Source of the DNA: Salinibacterium sp. ZJ450 | Lineage (GTDB): Bacteria; Actinomycetota; Actinomycetes; Actinomycetales; Microbacteriaceae | Assembly: GCF_011751885.2 (NCBI RefSeq) | Contig: NZ_CP061771.1 | Coordinates: 248,001 to 312,000 of the forward strand | Reading direction: 5' to 3' | Length of the DNA stretch: 64,000 bases | Part shown: one piece after another, positions 18,412-28,306 of the stretch | Layout of the letters: each line of letters begins with the position of its first letter | How positions within the stretch are numbered: the first letter of the stretch is position 1 | The notes under the pieces: generated by a model | The model's input: only the letters and a program-made list of their open reading frames with translations | What the model was told of the DNA's origin: nothing | Databases searched by the model: none | Program-made: the position numbers and the translations under genes

Positions 18412-18415
<4 letters not shown>
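17159..18415 (-). CDS. Xylose-type sugar ABC transporter permease (XylH-like)
   Basis: This 418-residue permease of the ribose/xylose (CUT2) class has 10 or more hydrophobic helices. The family motif is GEIDLSVGSVSGLSAAI at about residues 114-130, and a second conserved stretch reads AIAAAVIGGASLFGG near residue 345. The size and the DNFLSSTNLVNL opening fit XylH. It overlaps the ATPase gene by four bases. The three importer genes are read binding protein, ATPase, permease, with a ROK regulator upstream. Confidence 0.85.
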
Positions 18416-19323
<908 letters not shown>

Positions 19324-19404
19324 CGTCGTGCTCTTCTCATGTGAGGTCGGTGAACGATCGGATGGCCGGGGCCCGTGCGGACGCCCGGCCAACCGTCCGC
19401 AGGG

Positions 19405-20490
19405 TTACTGGATGCCTGCTGCGGCGCAAGCGTCCGCGTACTCAGCGGTGCAGATGTCGTCGACGGTGAAGAACCCGTCAGCGACGACCGTGTCCATGAT
19501 GTTGTCAACAGTGACGACGACGGGGGTGAGCAGCGTCGTCGGAACACCATCAGTATCGGTGTCTCCTTCCACAGTCTCCCCTTGCGCCAGCTTCACGGCA
19601 ACCTCCGCAGCCAGTTCGGCCTCCGCCTTAATCGCCTTGTAAACGGTCATGAACTGGTCTCCGGCGACGATGCGCTGGATGCCAGCGAGCTCGGCGTCCT
19701 GGCCGGTCACGATCGGCCACGGGGTGACGTTCGCTGCCTTCATGGCCGCGATCGCGCCGCCGGCTGTGCCGTCGTTCGCCGCATAGACCCCGTTGATCTG
19801 ACCGGCGAACTGCGTCAGCTGACCGGCCACCCACTCCTGCGCCTTATCCGGGCTCCAGTCGGGGGTGTCGAACTCGGCGAGAACCGTGACCCCGCTGTCG
19901 TCGATCACGCTGTGCGCGCCCTGCTTGAACTGCGCCGCGTTGCCGTCGGTCGGCGACCCGTTAACCATGATGATGCTGCCGGTGCCGCCCAGCTTCTCGG
20001 TGAGCGCTTCGCCCTGGAGTACACCGACCTGCTCGTTGTCGAAGGAGATGTAGTAGGCCAGGTCGCCGCCGGCTACCAGTCGGTCGTACGACACGACGGG
20101 AACGCCCTGGCCGCTCGCCTCGTTGACGATGCTGACGGCCGCCTCGGCGTCAACCGGGTCGAGCACGAGCACGTCGACGCCGGATGCGAGGGCGGATTCC
20201 GCCTGTTGCTGTTGCTTCGCCGCATCCTGGTCGGCGTTCGAGTACAAAACCTCGAAGTTACCGAGTTCCGCGACCCTGGCCTCGAACAGCGGACGGTCGA
20301 ATGCCTCGTAGCGCGAGGTCTTGGACTCGGGAAGGAGCAGGCCGATGGTGCCGTCGCTGCCGTCCCCGCCTCCGTCGCCGCCTCCGTCGCCGCCTCCGTC
20401 GCCGCCATTGGATGCGCAGGCGGTCAGAGCGCCGGTTGCGAGGAGGGATCCGATCGCAATCGCTGTGAGTGTCTTGGTGCGTCTCATCAT
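19405..20490 (-). CDS. Xylose-type sugar-binding lipoprotein (XylF-like)
   Basis: This 361-residue periplasmic-binding-protein-fold lipoprotein has the lipobox LTAC with Cys25, followed by a GGDG-type repeat linker (about residues 28-46) that spaces the domain from the membrane. Motifs KTSRYEAFDRPLFEARV, ALASGVDVLVLDPVDA and VPVVSYDRLV match D-xylose/ChvE-type binders. It is first in the importer operon, 81 bases before the ATPase gene. Xylose is the best guess; arabinose or galactose cannot be excluded. Confidence 0.85.
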   Translation of the reverse strand: MMRRTKTLTAIAIGSLLATGALTACASNGGDGGGDGGGDGGGDGSDGTIGLLLPESKTSRYEAFDRPLFEARVAELGNFEVLYSNADQDAAKQQQQAESALASGVDVLVLDPVDAEAAVSIVNEASGQGVPVVSYDRLVAGGDLAYYISFDNEQVGVLQGEALTEKLGGTGSIIMVNGSPTDGNAAQFKQGAHSVIDDSGVTVLAEFDTPDWSPDKAQEWVAGQLTQFAGQINGVYAANDGTAGGAIAAMKAANVTPWPIVTGQDAELAGIQRIVAGDQFMTVYKAIKAEAELAAEVAVKLAQGETVEGDTDTDGVPTTLLTPVVVTVDNIMDTVVADGFFTVDDICTAEYADACAAAGIQ

Positions 20491-20535
20491 TGAGGTGCCC
20501 TCTCATCAGGCCGCCCACAGTGGCGGATGATCCTG

Positions 20536-20571
20536 AGTGTGGCACCCGTGTTCATTGCCGTCAACACTTGA
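20536..20571 (-). promoter_or_regulatory. Promoter and candidate ROK operator of the xylose-type operon
   Basis: On the minus strand TTGACG (20564-20559) and CACACT (20541-20536) are spaced by 17 bases upstream of the binding-protein gene. The -35 box overlaps the 11-bp palindrome TCAA-GTG-TTGA (20561-20571). A repressor there would block the polymerase; the adjacent ROK regulator is the natural candidate. Confidence 0.45.
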
Positions 20572-20596
20572 ACGCAAGCAGGCGGGCAATCGAAAC

Positions 20597-21832
20597 TCAG
20601 GCGTTAGCTTCCGAACGCAAGGCCGGATCTTCGCTCAAGAATGCCACCGGCGGGAGGGCGCTCAACTCAGCCTGTTCGATCGCCAGGGCGAGGCATCCGA
20701 TCAGCTCAGCCTTCTCGCCGAGCTGGGACTGCACGACGCGCGGCCATCCCGAGTGACCGGCCAACACCGAGCGCTCCAGCGCGTGCCGCAACGGGGCGAG
20801 CAGGGTCTCACCGGTCTGGGCGAGCTCGCCGCCGATGATGATCACCTGCGGGTCGAACAGGTTGCTGAGGCTGGCCGCCGCGATGCCGATGTGTCGACCG
20901 GCGTCGGCGATCACACGCTGGCTGCTGGCGTCACCCGACTCGGCGCGCTGCAGCAGGTCTTGCAGTCGCCGCATGCCCGGATCCGCGCGGAACAGGTCGA
21001 GCAGCGCGGGTCCGGAGGCGAACATGTCGAGGCAGCCACGGCTGCCGCAGCGGCAGATCGGACCGTTCTCGTCGATCGTGATGTGGCCGATCTGGCCGGC
21101 CTTGCCGGTCACGCCGCGGAAGATGGTGCCATCGATGATCAGGCCGGCGCTGATCACGTGCCCGGCGCGGATGTAAGCGGCGCCGCGTGCTCCCCGGGCG
21201 GCCCCACTGTGCAGTTCGGCGCGCGCGCCGAGGTTCGCCTCACTGTCCACGTACACCGGGCGTTTGATCCGGCTGCGGAAGGCCTCGTCGACGCGGACCC
21301 CCTCCCAGCCGCGCATCAGCCCGAGCGTGGAGATCATGCCGGTGGAGGGGTCAATCGGGGCGGGCAGGCCCAAGCCGATGGCGAGCAACTCGTCGCGGGT
21401 GGCGCCGAGCGTCTCGAGCATGTCGGTGATGAGCAGGGCGGCGCGGTCCAGTTCGCTGTCGTGGCGGTGGTCGGCGGCGAGCGGAACGTGGTGTTCGGCA
21501 ACGATGGTGCCCGCGACATCCGCGATCGCCACCCGCAGGTGCCGGGTGGAGAAATGCAGCCCCGCGACCAGCCCGAGCCGGCGGGCCAGCCGCACCTGGG
21601 TGGCCCGGCGGCCGCTGCGAGAGGTGATGGCGGTGTGCAGCACACCCGAGCCGGAGAGCTCTTTGACGATGTTGGAGACGGTTGCCGGCGACAGCCCGGT
21701 GACCCCGGCAAGCTCCACCTGGGTGAGTCGACCGTGCTGTTTCAGGGCGTCGACAATCCGGGCCCGGTTGGCTTCACGCAGTGAAGTCTGGGAGCCCGGC
21801 ATCCTGTTGAGGCCCGTCACGAGTGACACCAT
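20597..21832 (-). CDS. ROK-family transcriptional regulator (XylR/NagC type)
   Basis: The 411-residue protein has an N-terminal winged helix (LTQVELAGVTGLSPATVSNIVKEL, about residues 36-59) and a ROK sugar-kinase-like domain. The zinc motif CRCGSRGCLD and the GKAGQIGHI segment are intact, as in ROK repressors. It lies upstream of the xylose-type importer on the same strand and diverges from the GH1 glucosidase gene, 80 bases away, so both are likely targets. The inducer is presumably the imported sugar. ATG at 21832 gives a normal N-terminus. Confidence 0.88.
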   Translation of the reverse strand: MVSLVTGLNRMPGSQTSLREANRARIVDALKQHGRLTQVELAGVTGLSPATVSNIVKELSGSGVLHTAITSRSGRRATQVRLARRLGLVAGLHFSTRHLRVAIADVAGTIVAEHHVPLAADHRHDSELDRAALLITDMLETLGATRDELLAIGLGLPAPIDPSTGMISTLGLMRGWEGVRVDEAFRSRIKRPVYVDSEANLGARAELHSGAARGARGAAYIRAGHVISAGLIIDGTIFRGVTGKAGQIGHITIDENGPICRCGSRGCLDMFASGPALLDLFRADPGMRRLQDLLQRAESGDASSQRVIADAGRHIGIAAASLSNLFDPQVIIIGGELAQTGETLLAPLRHALERSVLAGHSGWPRVVQSQLGEKAELIGCLALAIEQAELSALPPVAFLSEDPALRSEANA

Positions 21833-21912
21833 ACACTTTGGCCGACCGGTGACCGGTTCGATGGGGGGTTAGTCTCGACCGATGCCGCCACGGCCATGGA
21901 GAGGTTCCACGA

Positions 21913-23328
21913 ATGACTGACGCACCCACCGAATACCGCGATTTCGGCGCCGAGTTTCCGAAGGACTTCGTGATCGGCTCGGCCACGGCGGCGTATCAGG
22001 TGGAGGGGGCGACGCAGGAGGACGGACGCGGGCCGTCGATCTGGGACATCTTCAGCCGCACGCCAGGCAAGGTGGAGAACGGTGACACCGGGGATGTCGC
22101 GGACGACCACTATCACCGGCTGGAGAGCGACCTCGATCTGATGGGGAAGCTCGGCCTGGAGGCGTACCGGTTCTCGATCGCCTGGCCGCGGATCCAGGCA
22201 AACGGTCGAGGCAAGGCCAACGAGAAGGGGCTCGGGTTCTACGAGCGTCTGGTTGACGGGCTGCTGGCCCGCGGCATCCGTCCGATCGCGACGCTGTATC
22301 ACTGGGATCTGCCCCAGGCGCTGGAAAGCGCGGATGGCTGGGCGAACCGAGACACCGCGTACCGCTTCGCCGAGTACGCGCACATCATGGGGGAGCGGCT
22401 CGGTGATCGGGTGCAGGCCTGGACCACGCTGAACGAACCATGGTGCTCGGCGTTCCTCGGCTACGCATCCGGCGTGCACGCGCCGGGTCGCAGGGAGCCG
22501 GTGGCCGCATTCACGGCGGTGCATCACCTCAACCTGGCCCACGGGCGCGCGCTGCAGGCGCTGCGGCCGGTGGTGAAGAACGACCCGCAGTTCTCGGTGA
22601 CCCTGAACTTGCACGTTTTCGAAGGCGACGACGACACGTCGCCGGAGGCGATCCGCCGGTTGGATGCGATCGGCAATCGGGCGTTCACCGGCCCCATGCT
22701 TCGCGGTGAGTACCCCGATGACCTGCTGCGCGACACTCGTGCCATCACCGACTGGTCTTTCGTGCGACCGGGCGACCTTGAGCTCATCCATCAGCCGATC
22801 GACATACTGGGAGTGAACTACTACACCGCGCGAACCGTGCGCCTGCGGACGGAGCCGACTTTGCGGTCGCGGGTCGAGATGGCAATGTCGGAGTGGCCAT
22901 CCGCCGAGGACGTGGAGTTCCTCGAGCGTCAGAATCCGCGCACCGCGATGGGCTGGGACATCGTGCCGAGCGGGCTCGAGCACATGCTGGTCTCGCTGCA
23001 CCAGCAATTCCCCGACCTGCCGCTGATGATCACCGAGAACGGGGCCGCCTTCGACGATGAGGTGCGCAACGGGCGCGTGCACGATGAACGGCGGGTCGAC
23101 TACCTGGTGCGTCACTTCAGCGCCGCGCATCGGGCGATGCAGCAGGGCGTCGACCTGCGGGGCTACCTGGTCTGGTCGTTGTTTGACAACTTCGAGTGGG
23201 CGTACGGCTACTCGCGCCGATTCGGCATCGTGCACGTGGACTACCGCTCGCAGGAGCGCACCGTGAAAGACAGCGGCATGTGGCTGGCCAAGGTGATCGA
23301 GACACGACGGATCCCGGCGCCCCGGTAG
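21913..23328 (+). CDS. GH1 family beta-glucosidase
   Basis: This 471-residue cytoplasmic glycoside hydrolase retains the family 1 hallmarks: the N-terminal [15 protein letters not shown], the acid/base Glu in TLNEPW at about residue 174, and the nucleophile Glu in ITENGAAF at about residue 375. Length is normal and no signal peptide is visible. It would cleave imported beta-glucosides such as cellobiose or aryl glucosides. It is divergent from the ROK regulator gene, with GAGAGG just ahead of the start. Confidence 0.92.
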   Translation: MTDAPTEYRDFGAEFPKDFVIGSATAAYQVEGATQEDGRGPSIWDIFSRTPGKVENGDTGDVADDHYHRLESDLDLMGKLGLEAYRFSIAWPRIQANGRGKANEKGLGFYERLVDGLLARGIRPIATLYHWDLPQALESADGWANRDTAYRFAEYAHIMGERLGDRVQAWTTLNEPWCSAFLGYASGVHAPGRREPVAAFTAVHHLNLAHGRALQALRPVVKNDPQFSVTLNLHVFEGDDDTSPEAIRRLDAIGNRAFTGPMLRGEYPDDLLRDTRAITDWSFVRPGDLELIHQPIDILGVNYYTARTVRLRTEPTLRSRVEMAMSEWPSAEDVEFLERQNPRTAMGWDIVPSGLEHMLVSLHQQFPDLPLMITENGAAFDDEVRNGRVHDERRVDYLVRHFSAAHRAMQQGVDLRGYLVWSLFDNFEWAYGYSRRFGIVHVDYRSQERTVKDSGMWLAKVIETRRIPAPR

Positions 23329-23337
23329 CGTTGGCGC

Positions 23338-23985
23338 ATGACGCAGAGCGAACGGCGGGCGCGGAAGGTTTCGCGACGCTGGCCGCTGATCAGCGGACTC
23401 GTCGCGGTGCTGCTTGTGATCGCCGGCGGAGCGCTGGTCGCCGCCCGAACGTCGAACTTGATCGACGACGAGTGGATGGAGGAAATCCTCGAGCATCGGA
23501 ACCCGATCTGGGACGTTCCCTCGCTGGTGATGAACTTTCTCGGCGGCGGGCTCTTCGCCGCAATCATCGTGCCGGTTGGCACCATCGTGGCGCTCTGCCT
23601 GGTCCGCCGATTCTGGGGGGCGCTGTACTACGGTGTGGCGGCCGGGGTGAGCGTGGCGCTGGTGCAGTTGCTCAAGGAGATCTTTGGCCGAGCCCGACCT
23701 CTCGACATGCTGGTGACCTCCGACTACGGTTCATTCCCCTCGGGGCATGTAGCGAACGCGGCGACCATGGCGGTGTCGCTTGGCTTCATTTTCGCGCGCA
23801 CCTGGGTGTGGTTCGCGGGCGCGGTGTACACCGTGTTGATGCTGCTGAGCCGCACCTATCTGGGTGCCCACTGGCTGAGTGACACGGTGGGTGGGCTGCT
23901 GCTCGGGGCCGCGGTCGCGGTGATCGTGTGGGCCCCGTTGGCCGCCAAGCTGCAGCAGGAAGCCGCGGGCCGAAGACACCGGTGA
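23338..23985 (+). CDS. PAP2-family membrane phosphatase
   Basis: This 215-residue membrane protein has about six helices and the three PAP2 phosphatase motifs: KEIFGRARP, PSGHVANA and SRTYLGAHWLSD. The catalytic His residues of motifs 2 and 3 are present. Relatives act on phosphatidic acid, phosphatidylglycerol phosphate or undecaprenyl pyrophosphate, and the substrate here is open. It begins 9 bases after the glucosidase stop codon, so it may be cotranscribed. Confidence 0.88.
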   Translation: MTQSERRARKVSRRWPLISGLVAVLLVIAGGALVAARTSNLIDDEWMEEILEHRNPIWDVPSLVMNFLGGGLFAAIIVPVGTIVALCLVRRFWGALYYGVAAGVSVALVQLLKEIFGRARPLDMLVTSDYGSFPSGHVANAATMAVSLGFIFARTWVWFAGAVYTVLMLLSRTYLGAHWLSDTVGGLLLGAAVAVIVWAPLAAKLQQEAAGRRHR

Positions 23986-24012
23986 CGGGGCTGCGCTCGC
24001 GCGGCCACGCGG

Positions 24013-24053
24013 CCGTGCTCTGGCGCGGCATTCCGACCGTGCTCTGGCGCGGC
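24013..24053 (+). repeat. Short direct repeat
   Basis: CCGTGCTCTGGCGCGGC occurs at 24013-24029 and again at 24037-24053, identical over 17 bases with a 7-base gap. It lies in the 94-base space before the saccharopine-dehydrogenase-like gene. Possibly replication slippage; no function is evident. Confidence 0.7.
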
Positions 24054-24079
24054 CATTGCGCCGCCGGTAGCGTCGCGGC

Positions 24080-25354
24080 ATGCGGATACTTCTGGTGGGT
24101 GCGGGTGGCGTCGGCGACGCGATTGCCAAGATTGCGGCGCGACGCGACTTCTTCGAGGTGATGGTTGTCAGCGACTACGACCTGGCCCGGGCCGAGCGCA
24201 CCATCGCCTGGGTTGAGGCTCGCCACGGCGCACAGCACGGCCGCTTCGTGGCGGCGAGGATTGATGCCTCCGACCCTGACAGCGTGGAAGCGGTGGCCCG
24301 GGCGCACCAGGCGACCCACGTGGTGAACGCGGTGGAGCCGAAGTTCGTGCCGACCATTTTCGCGGGAGCACTCGCCGCGGACGCCGACTACCTCGACATG
24401 GCGATGAGCCTGTCTGAACCGCACCGCACCGATCCGTACGCCCAGACCGGGATCAAGCTGGGCGACGACCAGTTCGAGCAGGCTCCGGACTGGGAAAAGG
24501 CCGGCCGGCTCGCGCTGCTCGGGATGGGCGTCGAGCCGGGGCTCAGCGACGTCTTCGCCCGGTACGCGGCCGACCATCTGTTCGGCGAGATCGACGAACT
24601 GGGCACGCGGGACGGCGCGAACCTGGTGGTGCGCGATGAGATGGGTGCCGAGATCTTCGCCCCGTCCTTCAGCATCTGGACCACAATCGAGGAGTGCCTG
24701 AACCCACCCGTGGTGTGGGAGAAGGACCGCGGCTGGTACACGACACCGCCGTTCTCCGAACCCGAGGTATTCGAGTTTCCGGAGGGCATCGGCCCGGTGG
24801 AGTGCGTGAACGTGGAACACGAGGAGGTGCTGCTGATGCCTCGCGTGCTCAACGCGAACCGGGTCACCTTCAAGTACGGCCTCGGTGACGAGTTCATCGG
24901 GATCCTGAAGACCCTGCATCAGCTCGGGCTCGACTCCACCACGCCGATCCGAGTGCGCTCGGCGAACGGCCCGGTCGAGGTGGCACCGCGCGACCTGGTC
25001 GCCGCCGCGTTGCCTGACCCCGCCACCATCGGCCCGCGGATGACCGGCAAGACCTGTGCCGGCGTCTGGGTGACGGGGCGTGATCCGCAGGGTGAGCCGC
25101 GCGAGGTGTACCTCTATCACGTCAGCGACAACGAGTGGACGATGGCCGAGTACGAGGCGCAGTGCGTGGTGTGGCAGACCGCCCTGAACCCGGTGATCGC
25201 GCTCGAACTGCTGGCCGGCGGCGTGTGGTCGGGCATCGGAGTGCTCGGCCCGGAGGCGTTCGACGCCGATCCATACCTCGAGCTGATGGCCCGCCCGGTC
25301 GCGAACGGCGGCTACGGCCAGCCCTGGGGTATAGAGGACCGGCTGGCGCGGTAA
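24080..25354 (+). CDS. Saccharopine dehydrogenase-family oxidoreductase
   Basis: The 424-residue protein opens with a Rossmann NAD(P)-binding motif, ILLVGAGGVGDAIAK, then VVSDYDLARAE. The pattern ATHVVNAVEP and YLDMAMSL matches the saccharopine dehydrogenase/Lys9-like family. The middle region includes a GMGVEPGLSDVFARYAADHL segment typical of the family's bacterial members. The true reaction (saccharopine, carboxynorspermidine or another amine condensation) cannot be told from sequence. It is a single gene with its own start ATG at 24080. Confidence 0.85.
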   Translation: MRILLVGAGGVGDAIAKIAARRDFFEVMVVSDYDLARAERTIAWVEARHGAQHGRFVAARIDASDPDSVEAVARAHQATHVVNAVEPKFVPTIFAGALAADADYLDMAMSLSEPHRTDPYAQTGIKLGDDQFEQAPDWEKAGRLALLGMGVEPGLSDVFARYAADHLFGEIDELGTRDGANLVVRDEMGAEIFAPSFSIWTTIEECLNPPVVWEKDRGWYTTPPFSEPEVFEFPEGIGPVECVNVEHEEVLLMPRVLNANRVTFKYGLGDEFIGILKTLHQLGLDSTTPIRVRSANGPVEVAPRDLVAAALPDPATIGPRMTGKTCAGVWVTGRDPQGEPREVYLYHVSDNEWTMAEYEAQCVVWQTALNPVIALELLAGGVWSGIGVLGPEAFDADPYLELMARPVANGGYGQPWGIEDRLAR

Positions 25355-25390
25355 TCGCTCGCCTTCGTCGAGCTCAGCCACCGCGGCGGT

Positions 25391-25457
25391 CGAGCGCCGC
25401 ATAACTCGCGAGCGCCGTGGGCATTGCCGCGGCGCTCGTGAATTTCCCCGGCGCTCA
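25391..25457 (+). repeat. Family 3 nested hairpin repeat, copy 2
   Basis: CGAGCGCCGC at 25391-25400 and CGAGCGCCG at 25409-25417 are followed by CGGCGCTCG (25430-25438) and CGGCGCTC (about 25449). The inner pair makes a 9-bp stem. Spacing of the first two units (18 bases) is nearly that of the copy at 17052 (19 bases). It sits downstream of the saccharopine-dehydrogenase-like gene and may end its transcript. Confidence 0.6.
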
Positions 25458-25483
25458 TCGTGTCACGTCGGTAGGGTGAGCCC

Positions 25484-27265
25484 ATGACGGATGCGGCAGC
25501 CGCAGTCGAGGCGGCAAAGAAGGCGCTCGAAGAAGCGCAGCAGGCGTTGAAAGCGGCCGAGGATGCGGCTAAGACACCGACGGATGCGGCCACGGCCACG
25601 CCAACGGATGCCGCGGTACCTGAGTCGTCCGCGACATCCGGTCCCCTCTCTGCGGAGCAGATCGACACCATCCAAGCCGGTTACGCCTTCGCCGCCCCCG
25701 CGCTGGAAATGGGTGCGCTCGTCAATGGCGAACCGCTCGCGGACGTGCCGGTACGTATCCCGATCGCGATGACCAACCGCCACGGTCTGGTCGCCGGTGC
25801 CACCGGAACCGGCAAGACCAAGACGCTGCAGGTGCTCGCCGAGCAGCTCAGCGCCAACGGTGTTCCGGTGTTCGCGGCAGATATCAAGGGCGACCTCTCC
25901 GGGATCGCGACACCGGGGCAACCCAATCCGAAGCTGACCGCGCGTACCGCCAGCATCGGCCAGGACTGGGCACCGGCCGCGGCCCCGACCGAGTTCTACT
26001 CCCTAGGCGGCATCGGCGCCGGCATCCCGATTCGCGCCACGATCTCCAGCTTCGGTCCGCTGCTGCTGAGCAAGGTGCTCGGGCTGAACGAAACACAGGA
26101 GTCGAGTCTCGGCCTTGTCTTCCACTACGCCGACCAGGCCGGGCTGCCGCTGCTCGATCTCGCCGACCTCCGCAGCGTGCTCAGCTTCCTCACCAGTGAC
26201 GACGGCAAGGCCGAGCTGAAGAACCTCGGCGGGCTGTCCAGTGCGACCGTTGGCGTGATCCTGCGCGAGCTGATCACCTTCGCCGACCAGGGCGCCGACG
26301 TGTTCTTCGGTGAGCCCGAGATCGACACCGCGCAGTTCCTGCGCACCGCCGCCGACGGCCGCGGCATCGTCAGCCTGCTCGAGGTGCCGAGCGTGCGCGA
26401 TCAGCCGGCGCTGTTCTCCACCTTTCTGATGTGGCTGCTCGCCGACCTGTTCAACGACCTGCCCGAGGTCGGCGACACCGACAAGCCCAAGCTGGTGTTC
26501 TTCTTCGACGAGGCGCACCTGCTGTTCTCGGGCGCCTCGAAGGACTTCATCGCCTCGATCGTGCAGACCGTGCGGCTGATCCGGTCGAAGGGCGTCGGCA
26601 TCTTCTTCGTCACCCAGACGCCGAAGGACGTGCCGAACGACGTGCTCGCTCAGCTCGGCAGTCGGGTGCAGCACCAACTGCGGGCGCACACTCCGGATGA
26701 CGCGAAGGCTTTGCGCGCCACCGTGTCGACCTACCCGACCAGCGGGTACGACCTCGGTGAGGTGCTCACGTCGCTCGCGACCGGTGAGGCGATCGTCACG
26801 GTGATGAACGAGAAGGGCGCGCCGAGCCCGGTGGCCTGGACGCGGCTGCGGGCGCCGCAAGGCTCGATGGAGCCGACGGATGCCGCGACCATCGCCGCAA
26901 CCGTGAACGCGAGTCCGCTGCTGGCCGAGTACGGCACGGCGATCGACCGGGAGTCGGCGCGCGAGATCCTCGCGGCGCGGATGAACGCGGCCGCAGAAGC
27001 GGATGCCGCGGAGGAAGCCCGGGAGCAGGCCGAGAAGTCGGCGGCCGCCGAGGCTCAAGCGCGGGCGAAGGCGCAGGCCGACTACGAGAAAGCGCAACGC
27101 GAATGGGAGCGGGCCGAGAAGCGCACGACATCCCGAACCTCAACGACGCGGCGCACCACCAGCCGTCCGTCGAACCCGGTCGGCGACGTGCTCGGCTCGC
27201 AGCTCGGCAAGACGATGGTGCGCGAGGTGCTCCGGGGCATCTTCGGCACCCTGAAGCGGCGGTGA
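25484..27265 (+). CDS. HerA-like ATPase (DUF853)
   Basis: This is a 593-residue P-loop ATPase of the helicase HerA-like (DUF853/YjgR) family. Walker A is GATGTGKTKT at about residue 107, Walker B is KLVFFFDEAHLLF at about residue 337, and a conserved ADIKGDLSGIA follows Walker A. The N-terminal 50 residues are an Ala/Lys/Glu coiled-coil-like stretch, and the C-terminal 90 residues are again charged and coiled-coil-like (AEEAREQAEKSAAAEAQARA). No NurA nuclease gene adjoins it. The cellular role of this family is unclear. Confidence 0.88.
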   Translation: MTDAAAAVEAAKKALEEAQQALKAAEDAAKTPTDAATATPTDAAVPESSATSGPLSAEQIDTIQAGYAFAAPALEMGALVNGEPLADVPVRIPIAMTNRHGLVAGATGTGKTKTLQVLAEQLSANGVPVFAADIKGDLSGIATPGQPNPKLTARTASIGQDWAPAAAPTEFYSLGGIGAGIPIRATISSFGPLLLSKVLGLNETQESSLGLVFHYADQAGLPLLDLADLRSVLSFLTSDDGKAELKNLGGLSSATVGVILRELITFADQGADVFFGEPEIDTAQFLRTAADGRGIVSLLEVPSVRDQPALFSTFLMWLLADLFNDLPEVGDTDKPKLVFFFDEAHLLFSGASKDFIASIVQTVRLIRSKGVGIFFVTQTPKDVPNDVLAQLGSRVQHQLRAHTPDDAKALRATVSTYPTSGYDLGEVLTSLATGEAIVTVMNEKGAPSPVAWTRLRAPQGSMEPTDAATIAATVNASPLLAEYGTAIDRESAREILAARMNAAAEADAAEEAREQAEKSAAAEAQARAKAQADYEKAQREWERAEKRTTSRTSTTRRTTSRPSNPVGDVLGSQLGKTMVREVLRGIFGTLKRR

Positions 27266-27292
27266 CGCCCCCCCGCGCAGGGTCTGGCCGAT

Positions 27293-27360
27293 CGAGCGCG
27301 GCGAAAACGGCCGAGCGCGCCAGCCGCGGCGGCAACGGTGGGCCGATTAGGCCGCGCTCG
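27293..27360 (+). repeat. Dispersed 68-nt hairpin repeat, family 2, copy 2
   Basis: This copy has perfect 10-bp terminal inverted repeats, CGAGCGCGGC (27293-27302) and GCCGCGCTCG (27351-27360). It ends 16 bases before the tRNA-Ser 3' end. It aligns without gaps to 12686-12753. Confidence 0.65.
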
Positions 27361-27376
27361 CGGTGAGGAAGGAATG

Positions 27377-27464
27377 TGGCGGAGAATGGGGGATTCGAAC
27401 CCCCGAGGGCTTGCACCCAACACGCTTTCCAAGCGTGCGCCATAGGCCACTAGGCGAATTCTCC
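27377..27464 (-). tRNA. tRNA-Ser (anticodon GGA)
   Basis: The acceptor stem GGAGAAT pairs with ATTCTCC, the TPsiC loop reads GGTTCGAATCC, and a long variable arm (GGGTGCAAGCCC) marks a class II serine tRNA. The anticodon GGA is at 27430-27428, inside CGCTTGGAAAGCG. The discriminator base is G, and CCA is encoded at 27379-27377. Confidence 0.97.
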
Positions 27465-27546
27465 GGGCGGCCTGCGTACAGGCCTCCCGAAATCTTACAG
27501 GCTTTCGAATGGCTGCTTGTACCCAGGCGTGGCATCCACGACTCAC

Positions 27547-28188
27547 TCAGTTGGTGTCGCGGCCAGTGAACTCTCGTAGGGTCGTGTCGCTTGCTGGCGT
27601 GCTGTCGTCGACGAGCAGATGGCACCAGGCGTCGGTGAGCGTCTGCAGGCAGATCTCGCGCGGAACCACCCAGCCGACGCGGAACCAGCGGCGCGAGAGG
27701 TACTCGAACTGACCGAACGCCAGAATGCAGCGGATTCTGCGGGTGTGCTGCTCGAACCGCCCGGCACGATCGAGGCCGGATTCCATCGCCTCCGCCACGT
27801 GCTCGAACCATTTCTCGATGGCGGCGGCTACCTCAGGCTCGCCTGATGCCTGGTCGGCCGCCATCAGGTAGGGGCGGATCACCGGCCACTGGTCGAACTT
27901 GCTGTTCAGCCACTGCTCGACCTGGTCGCGGCGCCCCAGCTCGACCACTACATCGAGTGGCGGGTCGTCGATCGCGGTGAGGATCGCGTCAACCTCGGTA
28001 ATCAGCTCGCTCATCAGCTGCGACTTCGAGGAGAAGTGCAGGTAGAACGTGGTGCGGGTGGTGCCCGCGGTGCCGGCGATGTCGTCGATGGTCGTGGGGG
28101 CATAGCCCTTGGACTGGAACAGCTCGAGCGCGGTCTCCATCAGGAGCTTGCGGGTCTGCTGTTTGTGGAGGTCGCGAAGGGTGGCCAT
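27547..28188 (-). CDS. TetR-family transcriptional regulator
   Basis: This 213-residue repressor has an N-terminal TetR helix-turn-helix (TIDDIAGTAGTTRTTFYLHF, about residues 33-52) preceded by LLMETALELFQSKGYAPT. The C-terminal ligand domain is diverged. It is divergent from the flavin reductase gene, and a 25-base near-perfect palindrome lies between them (28242-28266). It therefore probably represses itself and the reductase, with release by an unknown small molecule. Confidence 0.9.
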   Translation of the reverse strand: MATLRDLHKQQTRKLLMETALELFQSKGYAPTTIDDIAGTAGTTRTTFYLHFSSKSQLMSELITEVDAILTAIDDPPLDVVVELGRRDQVEQWLNSKFDQWPVIRPYLMAADQASGEPEVAAAIEKWFEHVAEAMESGLDRAGRFEQHTRRIRCILAFGQFEYLSRRWFRVGWVVPREICLQTLTDAWCHLLVDDSTPASDTTLREFTGRDTN

Positions 28189-28241
28189 GAGGTCAGGGTA
28201 GACGAACAGTCGCCGTGCATGCTCAGTTTCGTTACGGTCAT

Positions 28242-28266
28242 TTCACGAGACACTGTGTCGCGTGAA
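28242..28266. promoter_or_regulatory. Candidate TetR operator palindrome
   Basis: Arms TTCACGAGACAC and GTGTCGCGTGAA flank a single central T and pair at 11 of 12 positions. The site lies 54 bases before the TetR start and 41 before the reductase start, as expected for shared control of a divergent pair. Confidence 0.7.
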
Positions 28267-28306
28267 TGAGACCGACAGAATAGAACGCCCACGAATGGAG
28301 AACATT

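Noticed and set aside
25484-27265. Part of a conjugative or DNA-defence island (HerA-like ATPase)
   Set aside because: No NurA, relaxase, nuclease or integrase gene is adjacent, and base composition matches the neighbours. The DUF853 group is widespread as single genes.
27377-27464. tRNA-Ser as an integration site for a mobile element
   Set aside because: No integrase gene and no repeated tRNA end are seen on either side; only a small dispersed repeat lies next to it.
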